Shown piece by piece: positions 1-5,513 of a stretch of 11,711 nucleotides of DNA. The DNA is from Mycoplasmatota bacterium (GTDB lineage: Bacteria > Bacillota_I > Bacilli_A > RF39 > UBA660): assembly GCA_012840755.1 (NCBI GenBank), contig DUWA01000065.1, forward strand, positions 1-11,711, read 5' to 3'. Positions within the stretch are counted from its first letter, which is position 1. The number at the start of each line of letters is the position of its first letter. The notes below the pieces were generated by a model. The model saw only the letters and a program-made list of their open reading frames with translations, did no database searches and had not been told where the DNA came from. The position numbers and the translations under genes were made by a program.

Positions 1-485
1 ACTATACAACTAATAATAAAGAAAAACAGAAAGAACTTTTTATAAAATTAATTAAAATAGCTAAAATAAATAATAAAACGATAGTTATTCATAGTCGTGA
101 TGCTATTGAAGATACATATAATATAATAAAGCAGTTCCATGAACAAAAAACTAAATTTGTTATGCATTGCTACAGTTCAAGTTTAGAAATTGCAAAAAAA
201 TTAGTAAAAATGAATGTTAAATTAGGAATAGGTGGAGTTATAACTTTTAAAAATGCTAAAAAACTAACAGAGGTAGTGGAAAATATTGATATTGAACATT
301 TAATATTAGAAACGGATAGTCCATATCTAGCTCCGGAGCCGTTTCGAGGAACTATTAATGAACCAAAGAATGTATATTATGTTGCAAAAAAAATAAGTGA
401 ATTAAAAAATATGAGTGTTGATGATGTTATAAAAATAACAACAGCCAATGCTATAGCTCAATTTGACTTAGATATTATAATATGA
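1..485 (+). CDS. tatD: TatD-family metal-dependent hydrolase (3' part, 5' end outside window)
   Basis: This is the C-terminal part of a TatD-family deoxyribonuclease, a TIM-barrel metal hydrolase of the amidohydrolase superfamily. The reading frame is open from base 3, which is the first full codon. About 160 residues are present, so roughly 95 residues of a usual 255-residue protein lie upstream, and the first internal ATG at 162 is not the start. Visible family motifs are IHSRDA (metal-ligand His), MHCYSSS (second His; the usual form is HCFSGS) and ETDSPYLAP (catalytic Asp), then an RGTINEP loop. Members show 3'-5' exonuclease activity and are linked to DNA repair or quality control; the precise role here is inferred. 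The stop is TGA at 483-485, followed at once by TAA. A G5/3D gene follows 41 bp later, as yabE follows yabD (tatD) in Bacillus. Confidence 0.93.
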   Translation, partial: YTTNNKEKQKELFIKLIKIAKINNKTIVIHSRDAIEDTYNIIKQFHEQKTKFVMHCYSSSLEIAKKLVKMNVKLGIGGVITFKNAKKLTEVVENIDIEHLILETDSPYLAPEPFRGTINEPKNVYYVAKKISELKNMSVDDVIKITTANAIAQFDLDIII

Positions 486-526
486 TAAAATTAGTACGTA
501 TTTGAAAAAATATGAGGTGAATTATA

Positions 527-1231
527 ATGAATATATACTTACTTCAGTTAGTAGGTAAATGGGCAAGTTTTATTGTTGTAACATTTATTTCTTTGTTCAG
601 TAATGGATACGCTAATTTAAAAGAAGTAATAACAATTAACAACGATAATCTTACTAAAAATATGAATGTTGTAAATAGAATAATTGATCATGAAACAGAA
701 ATTGTTTATAATAGTAAATTACCTTCAAATATTAAAAGAGTAATAACAGAAGGGGTTGATGGAATTATAACAGATTCAGAGGAACCAGTTATAATTAGAG
801 AACCAATTACGGAAGTTATTGAACAAGGAACTGGAAAAGCTGGTCAATATAAAGGAATTTTAACAGGATATGGTCCAGATTGTGATTCGTGCGATGGTAA
901 AGGAATTGTAGCCTGTCGCTCAAAATCTAAAAAGGCATACAACCTAATAACTGATGGAATATATTATAGTGATGATACTTATGGCAAAGTAAGAATACTT
1001 GCTGCTGATTTATCTGAATTTCCTTGTGGAACTATAGTATATGTAGATAATGGAAGACTTGAACCTTTTTATGGAGTTATATTAGATACTGGTATTGATA
1101 TGAGAAAAGCGTATAGGAATGGTATCATTCATATGGATTTAGCTTATTCTACAGAAACAGATCAAGCAGTATATAAAGCAACAAACAAGTCTGGAAATGT
1201 AGTTTTTAATGTTCAAAGATGGGGATGGTAA
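527..1231 (+). CDS. Secreted G5 and 3D domain protein, YabE-like, reduced form
   Basis: The protein has 234 residues. Residues 1-29 look like a signal peptide, with Lys11, a hydrophobic core at about 13-24 and a likely cut after GYA. Residues about 50-102 resemble a shortened G5 domain (IDHETEIVYNSKLP, then RVITEGVDG, ending EVIEQGTG). Residues about 110-208 are a 3D/double-psi beta-barrel module: the three signature aspartates are visible in AADLSEFP (D161), ILDTG (D187) and HMDLAY (D204). The 3D fold is related to lytic transglycosylases and Rpf/YabE-type wall remodelling enzymes, so a role in the cell wall outside the membrane is inferred. Oddities are four cysteines (119, 122, 130, 167), unusual for an exported Firmicutes protein, and the lack of DUF348 repeats. 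The start is supported by gaggtg, 7 bases before the ATG. The gene probably shares a transcript with tatD. Confidence 0.82.
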   Translation: MNIYLLQLVGKWASFIVVTFISLFSNGYANLKEVITINNDNLTKNMNVVNRIIDHETEIVYNSKLPSNIKRVITEGVDGIITDSEEPVIIREPITEVIEQGTGKAGQYKGILTGYGPDCDSCDGKGIVACRSKSKKAYNLITDGIYYSDDTYGKVRILAADLSEFPCGTIVYVDNGRLEPFYGVILDTGIDMRKAYRNGIIHMDLAYSTETDQAVYKATNKSGNVVFNVQRWGW

Positions 1232-1244
1232 TACATCCTTTTTT
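1221..1244 (+). terminator. Intrinsic terminator containing the stop codon of the G5/3D gene
   Basis: The arms GGGGATG (1221-1227) and CATCCTT (1234-1240) form a 7-bp stem, of which the two outermost pairs are G-U, around a 6-base loop. Ts run from 1239 to 1244. The TAA stop (1229-1231) lies in the loop. This should end the tatD-G5/3D transcript just before the rsmA promoter. The stem is short, so efficiency is uncertain. Confidence 0.6.
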
Positions 1245-1245
1245 A

Positions 1246-1274
1246 TTGAAAAAATAATATAACTTATGTATAAT
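1246..1274 (+). promoter_or_regulatory. Sigma-A-type promoter for rsmA
   Basis: TTGAAA (1246-1251) and a perfect TATAAT (1269-1274) are separated by 17 bases, the ideal spacing. It begins two bases after the T-run of the preceding terminator and would start transcription near 1281, leaving a leader of only about 12 bases before the rsmA ATG at 1293. This is the clearest promoter in the window. Confidence 0.75.
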
Positions 1275-1292
1275 TAGAATGGATGTGATTAT

Positions 1293-2120
1293 ATGGAATA
1301 TTCTCCCCAAAAAATAAATGAAATAATTAATAAAAACAACTTCAAATTTAAAAAAAAGTATGGACAAAATTTTATCATAGATGAAAACATTATTAATTCT
1401 ATAATAAATAAATCAAATATAAATAAAGATACAATGATAATTGAGATAGGACCTGGAGCAGGATCTTTAACAAATAAGCTGTGTAAGGTGGCTAAAAATG
1501 TTTTATGTTATGAAATTGATGATACGTTAAAACCCATCCTAGATGATTTGAAAAAAACAAATGATAATTTAGAAATTATATATAAGGATTTTTTAAAAGC
1601 TGATATTGAAAATGATATAAAAAAATATATATTTAAAGATATTTATGTAATTGCTAATCTTCCTTATTATATAACAACCCCCATTATTATTAAAATTATA
1701 GAAGAAAACATATCAGTATCGAAAATTGTAGTAATGGTACAAAAAGAGGTTGGAGATAGATTTAAAGCAAAGCCGGGAACCAAAGATTATGGATCTTTAT
1801 CTGTTTATTTAAACTATTATTATGATATAAAGAAAGTGTTAGATGTAAGTAGAAATGTTTTCATTCCTAAGCCAAATGTTGACAGTATTGTTGTTTCCTT
1901 CGAAAAGAAAAATAATAATTATGAATTAAATAATAAAGAATTATTTTTTAAGTTAGTGAGAGACAGTTTCACTCAAAAGCGAAAAACATTAAAGAATAAT
2001 TTAAAATCATATAATCTTGAAAAAATAAGTAATGTTTTAGAAAGATATGGTTATGATTTATCTGTAAGGGCAGAAGAATTGTCAATAGAAATATTTGTTG
2101 ATATAGCGAATAACTTATAA
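1293..2120 (+). CDS. rsmA: 16S rRNA (adenine(1518)-N6/adenine(1519)-N6)-dimethyltransferase
   Basis: RsmA (KsgA) uses S-adenosylmethionine to dimethylate the two adjacent adenines in the helix 45 loop of 16S rRNA during late 30S assembly. Length is normal at 275 residues. Visible motifs are KKYGQNF (21-27), the SAM-binding EIGPGAGSLT (51-60), the acidic YEID (73-76) that binds the ribose, and the catalytic NLPYYI (122-127). FIPKPNVDS follows near 190-200, and a small helical C-terminal domain with FTQKRKTLKNNL completes it. The start has ggatgtgat, a near match to the extended Shine-Dalgarno, 3 bases before the ATG. In Bacillus the order is tatD-yabE-rnmV-rsmA; here rnmV (5S rRNA maturase) is missing between the G5/3D gene and rsmA. 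The gene has its own promoter. Confidence 0.97.
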   Translation: MEYSPQKINEIINKNNFKFKKKYGQNFIIDENIINSIINKSNINKDTMIIEIGPGAGSLTNKLCKVAKNVLCYEIDDTLKPILDDLKKTNDNLEIIYKDFLKADIENDIKKYIFKDIYVIANLPYYITTPIIIKIIEENISVSKIVVMVQKEVGDRFKAKPGTKDYGSLSVYLNYYYDIKKVLDVSRNVFIPKPNVDSIVVSFEKKNNNYELNNKELFFKLVRDSFTQKRKTLKNNLKSYNLEKISNVLERYGYDLSVRAEELSIEIFVDIANNL

Positions 2121-2131
2121 GACATAATATG

Positions 2132-2168
2132 ACATTATAATTCCTTTAAAAGAGTTATAATGTTTTTT
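2132..2168 (+). terminator. AT-rich dyad plus T-run between rsmA and the symporter gene (weak terminator or operator)
   Basis: ACATTATAA (2132-2140) pairs perfectly with TTATAATGT (2155-2163). The stem can extend inward by three pairs (TTC with GAG, one G-U) and is centred on TTTAAA (2145-2150). Six Ts (2163-2168) follow the right arm, giving the form of an intrinsic terminator for rsmA, although the stem is almost all A-T. The same symmetry would also suit an operator for the gene downstream. The sequence shows the dyad; which function is right is open. Confidence 0.45.
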
Positions 2169-2174
2169 GGTGAT
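2169..2174 (+). promoter_or_regulatory. Shine-Dalgarno GGTGAT selecting the symporter start at 2178
   Basis: GGTGAT pairs with the AUCACC of the 16S rRNA tail and lies 3 bases before the ATG at 2178. The same arrangement precedes parA and the DUF951 gene. The alternative ATG at 2160 falls inside the right arm of the dyad and has only a weak GAG upstream. Confidence 0.6.
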
Positions 2175-2177
2175 ATA

Positions 2178-3500
2178 ATGATTCATATTTTAAACAGTAT
2201 TCTTTGGGCAATAGCGACTGTTTTAATTTTATTTTCAGGATTTTATTTTACATTCAATTTAAAGTTTGTTCAATTCAGATTTAAAGAGATGTTTAATAAT
2301 TTATTTAATTATCAAGGTAAAAAAAAGGGAATTACTCCTATTCAAAGTTTTATGATGACTTTAGCATCAAGAATTGGAGTTGGAAGTATAGCTGGTGTTG
2401 CTTTTTCCATATATATAGGAGGAGTTGGAAGTATATTTTGGATGTGGATAACAGCCTTTCTTTTAGCAAGTAATACTTTTGCTGAAACAGTTTTAGGAAT
2501 TGTTTATCGAACACGAGAATCTGATGGGATATATAGAGGTGGTCCGTCATATTATATGAGAAAAGGACTCAATATGCCTGTTTTAGGAGGTATATATGCA
2601 ATTATAATTTTATTTAGTTATGTTGGGGGATTTGTAAGTATTCAATCTAATACAATAACGAAATCATTAAGTGTTATAAGCGATATTAAACCAATATATA
2701 TAGGCTTTATAATTAGTATAATTACAGCTTTTGTTATTTATGGTGGTGTAAAAAGTATTGTAAAAGTTACAGAAAAAATTGTTCCGATAATGAGTATATT
2801 TTATATAGGTATAGCTTTTTTTGTAATGGTAAACAATATAAAACTGATTCCAGGAATATTTTTATTAATAATAAAAGGCGCTTTTAATTTTAAATCAGCG
2901 ACAGCAGGCGTTATTACGCCTTTTATAATAGGTATACAAAGAGGAATATTTTCAAACGAAGCAGGTCTAGGTACAGGTAGTATAACGTCCTCCACATCGT
3001 CTACAGATTCTTCCCCCACACAAGGTTATATACAGATAATAGGAATATATGTAACTACCTTATTAATTTGCACATCAACAGTTATTATTGTACTAACCAG
3101 TCCATATCAGTCATTAAACTATAGCGATTTAAACGGAATTGAGATTGCACAATTCGCATTTAATTATCATTTAGGAAGTATAGGTGGTATAATGATTTTT
3201 ATTGCAATTTTATTTTTTTCATTTGTAACAATTTTAACAGGTTATTACGATGGCGAATCTTCTTTAAAATATTTTTTCAATAATAAAAAAATAAAACCTA
3301 TATATATTTATATGTTAAAAATTGTGTCAATATTGGTACTATTCGCCGGTTGTATTACCCCGTCAACTATAATATGGGAATTTGTTGATATGCTAGTTGC
3401 ACTTTTAGCAATAACAAATATATATGCACTATTAAGCTTAAGAAAAGTGGTAAAATATGAACTCGACTATTATAATCTCAAAAAAAGTGGTAAAATGTAG
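2178..3500 (+). CDS. Sodium:amino-acid symporter, AGCS family
   Basis: This is an inner-membrane transporter of the alanine/glycine:cation symporter (AGCS) family, which takes up small neutral amino acids with Na+. With the start at 2178 it has 440 residues, normal for the family, and about ten to eleven hydrophobic helices. Family marks are FTFNLKFVQFRFKEMF (25-40), GGPSYYMRKGL (121-131) and RGIFSNEAGLGTGS (255-268). The helix carrying the usual GTGNIAGVA reads GVGSIAGVA (67-75), so Ser70 replaces the common Asn; I recall similar sequences in a clostridial subgroup, but substrate and ion use are not certain. The Shine-Dalgarno and the dyad overlapping ATG 2160 favour ATG 2178, although 2160 remains possible. 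The 3' end contains a short repeat also found before ung. The substrate (alanine, glycine or another) cannot be read from the sequence. Confidence 0.9.
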   Translation: MIHILNSILWAIATVLILFSGFYFTFNLKFVQFRFKEMFNNLFNYQGKKKGITPIQSFMMTLASRIGVGSIAGVAFSIYIGGVGSIFWMWITAFLLASNTFAETVLGIVYRTRESDGIYRGGPSYYMRKGLNMPVLGGIYAIIILFSYVGGFVSIQSNTITKSLSVISDIKPIYIGFIISIITAFVIYGGVKSIVKVTEKIVPIMSIFYIGIAFFVMVNNIKLIPGIFLLIIKGAFNFKSATAGVITPFIIGIQRGIFSNEAGLGTGSITSSTSSTDSSPTQGYIQIIGIYVTTLLICTSTVIIVLTSPYQSLNYSDLNGIEIAQFAFNYHLGSIGGIMIFIAILFFSFVTILTGYYDGESSLKYFFNNKKIKPIYIYMLKIVSILVLFAGCITPSTIIWEFVDMLVALLAITNIYALLSLRKVVKYELDYYNLKKSGKM

Positions 3501-3512
3501 TAAGAAAAGTGG
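3442..3512 (+). repeat. Three copies of a short AAAAGTGG(TAAAAT) direct repeat
   Basis: GAAAAGTGGTAAAAT occurs at 3442-3456. AAAAAGTGGTAAAAT follows at 3482-3496, and the shorter GAAAAGTGG at 3504-3512 leads into the ung Shine-Dalgarno. Copies 1 and 2 are read in different frames of the symporter (RKVVKYE and KKSGKM), so the similarity is at DNA level. Copies 1 and 2 each contain TGGTAAAAT, an extended -10 pattern, and the second could start an ung transcript near 3503. No good -35 is seen. Confidence 0.5.
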
Positions 3513-3518
3513 TGTATT

Positions 3519-4190
3519 ATGGAATTGTATAGTTGGAATTTTATGAAAGAAAAAATAGATTTAAATATAATTAACGATATAATGGAAACAATTATAAAAG
3601 AATACAAAAATAAAGTATGTTATCCTGCTTTTGATAATATATTTAATTGTTTTAAATATACCAATTATGATGATTTAAAAGTTGTTATTATTGGTCAAGA
3701 CCCATATCATGGTGAAAATGAGGCACACGGACTTTCTTTTTCTGTTTTAGAACATTGTAAAACCCCTCCATCATTAAGAAATATATTTTTAGAATTGCAT
3801 AATGATTTAGGAATAGATAGAAAAAATAATAATTTAGAAGATTGGGCTAAACAAGGAGTTTTACTATTAAATGCGATAATGACAGTAGAGAAAGATAAAC
3901 CACTATCTCATAAAAATATTGGTTGGGAGAATTTTACAGATAAAATAATAGAATTAATCTCTCTTTCTGATAAACCACTTGTATTTATATTATGGGGTAA
4001 TTATGCTAAAAGTAAAAAAAGACTAATTACAAATAAAAAACATTTAATTATAGAGAGTGCACATCCGTCTTTTTTTTCAGCAAATAGAGGCTTTTTTGGA
4101 AGTAAACCCTTTTCTAAAGCAAATGATTTTTTAAAACAAAATAATATTAAAGAAATAGAATGGTCTGATAAAAATGGAAAAAGTATATAA
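3519..4190 (+). CDS. ung: Uracil-DNA glycosylase, family 1
   Basis: Ung removes uracil from DNA, starting base-excision repair. At 223 residues it has the usual length. Visible motifs are IIGQDPYHG (57-65) with catalytic Asp61 and the Tyr63 that excludes thymine, FSV (74-76) carrying the stacking Phe, LLNAIMTV (116-123) with the uracil-reading Asn118, and HPSFFSANRGFFG (182-194) with catalytic His182. The wedge loop, which reads HPSPLS in the Escherichia coli and human enzymes, has Phe185-Phe186 in place of Pro-Leu, so a Phe rather than the Leu would enter the DNA groove. All catalytic residues are present, so activity is expected. GGTG lies 4 bases before the ATG. The 3' end overlaps tilS by 17 bp. 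Confidence 0.97.
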   Translation: MELYSWNFMKEKIDLNIINDIMETIIKEYKNKVCYPAFDNIFNCFKYTNYDDLKVVIIGQDPYHGENEAHGLSFSVLEHCKTPPSLRNIFLELHNDLGIDRKNNNLEDWAKQGVLLLNAIMTVEKDKPLSHKNIGWENFTDKIIELISLSDKPLVFILWGNYAKSKKRLITNKKHLIIESAHPSFFSANRGFFGSKPFSKANDFLKQNNIKEIEWSDKNGKSI

Positions 4191-5499
4191 TTATTTATTA
4201 AACGAATTACCTATAAAATATGGTGATTCAGTAGTTGTGGCAGTATCGGGAGGTCCTGATTCTATGGTACTTCTTGACTTATTATTAAGAATTAAGAAAA
4301 ATATAGATATAGAAATTATTTGTGCACATGTTAATCATAATATTAGAAAAGAAAGTAATAAAGAGGCCGTTTTTGTTGAAAATTATTGTGTACAAAATAA
4401 TGTTATATTCGAATCGACAGTATTAAAAGAATACGGTGATGATAATTTTCACAATGAAGCCAGAAATAAAAGATATTCTTTTTTTACAGAAATAGTTAAA
4501 AAATATAACTCAAAGTATTTATTTACAGCCCATCATGGCGATGATTTAATCGAAACAATTTTAATGAGAATAGTAAGGGGATCATCTTTAAGGGGATATA
4601 GCGGTTTTTCAAAGGTAATAAATATGGAAAATTATAAAATAATACGCCCTTTAATAACAGTCACAAAGGAACAAATCTTATCTTATTTAAAGAATAATAA
4701 GATAAAATACGTTAGTGACAGTTCAAATAAAAAAGATGTATATACAAGAAATAGATTTAGAAGATATATAGTGCCACAATTTAAAAAAGAAGATACGAAT
4801 GTGCATAACAAGTTTTACAAATTTAGTAGGACTTTGTTAGAATGCAATGAATATATTGATAAGATCGTAAAAGAAAAAATTAATGGTATATATTCAAGTG
4901 GAATTATAAATATTGAAAATTTTAAAAAGGAAGAGAAATTAATTCAAAACAAGGTTATATATAATATATTTGAAAAGATATATCAAGACGACTTAATACT
5001 TATAAATGACTTACATGTAGAACTAATAATGGATTTGATAAATTCAGTAAAACCTAATCTTACAATATATTTACCAAATAATATAAAAGCGATAAAAGAA
5101 TATAACAATATTACATTTATAAAAGAAGAAAACACTGAAGATGATTATGAAATAGAATTAATTAATTATGTGAGTTTATCTAACAATCGTGAAATTAAAA
5201 TAATTAAAGAAAGTGATAAAACAAGCAATAATGTATGTAGATTGTCAAGCAAAGAAATAAAATTACCACTTCATGTTAGAAATCGCAGAGATGGTGATAA
5301 AATATATTTAAAAGGTATGATAGGAAGTAAAAAAATTAAAGATATTTTTATTGATTCTAAAATACCTTTAAAAGAAAGAAATAAATGGCCAATTGTTGTA
5401 GATTCAAATGGAGAAATTATTTGGATTCCAGGAATTAAAAAATCCAAATACGATAAGAAAAAAGATGATTTCTATGATATAATTATAGAGTATTACTAG
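4174..5499 (+). CDS. tilS: tRNA(Ile)-lysidine synthase
   Basis: TilS attaches lysine to C34 of the CAU-anticodon tRNA-Ile using ATP, so that the tRNA reads AUA; this is essential where AUA is common, as it is here. The protein has 441 residues. The N-terminal PP-loop ATPase shows SGGPDS (25-30), AHVNHNIRKES (51-61) and AHHGDDLIETILMR (119-132), where Leu125 replaces the more usual Gln. The C-terminal TilS domain includes LPLHVRNRRDGD (364-375) and the PIVVDSNGEIIWIPG strand region. The ATG lies inside the end of ung, with no strong Shine-Dalgarno (ggtctgat nearby), suggesting translation coupled to ung. In Bacillus, hpt usually separates tilS from ftsH; here it is absent and ftsH follows after 14 bp. 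Confidence 0.96.
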   Translation: MEKVYNYLLNELPIKYGDSVVVAVSGGPDSMVLLDLLLRIKKNIDIEIICAHVNHNIRKESNKEAVFVENYCVQNNVIFESTVLKEYGDDNFHNEARNKRYSFFTEIVKKYNSKYLFTAHHGDDLIETILMRIVRGSSLRGYSGFSKVINMENYKIIRPLITVTKEQILSYLKNNKIKYVSDSSNKKDVYTRNRFRRYIVPQFKKEDTNVHNKFYKFSRTLLECNEYIDKIVKEKINGIYSSGIINIENFKKEEKLIQNKVIYNIFEKIYQDDLILINDLHVELIMDLINSVKPNLTIYLPNNIKAIKEYNNITFIKEENTEDDYEIELINYVSLSNNREIKIIKESDKTSNNVCRLSSKEIKLPLHVRNRRDGDKIYLKGMIGSKKIKDIFIDSKIPLKERNKWPIVVDSNGEIIWIPGIKKSKYDKKKDDFYDIIIEYY

Positions 5500-5513
5500 G
5501 AAGGGAGAAATAT

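Noticed and set aside
162..485. ATG at 162 as the start of a short independent gene
   Set aside because: The frame is open to base 3 and the upstream residues include the conserved TatD IHSR motif, so the gene is cut by the window edge.
2129..2161. ATGACA and TATAAT as a promoter for the symporter
   Set aside because: The spacing is 21 bases, too long, and the -10 lies within the dyad; the T-run and dyad explain the region better.
2350..3019. Reverse-strand open frames inside the symporter gene
   Set aside because: They are shadows of the coding gene, with no ribosome-binding site and no family resemblance.
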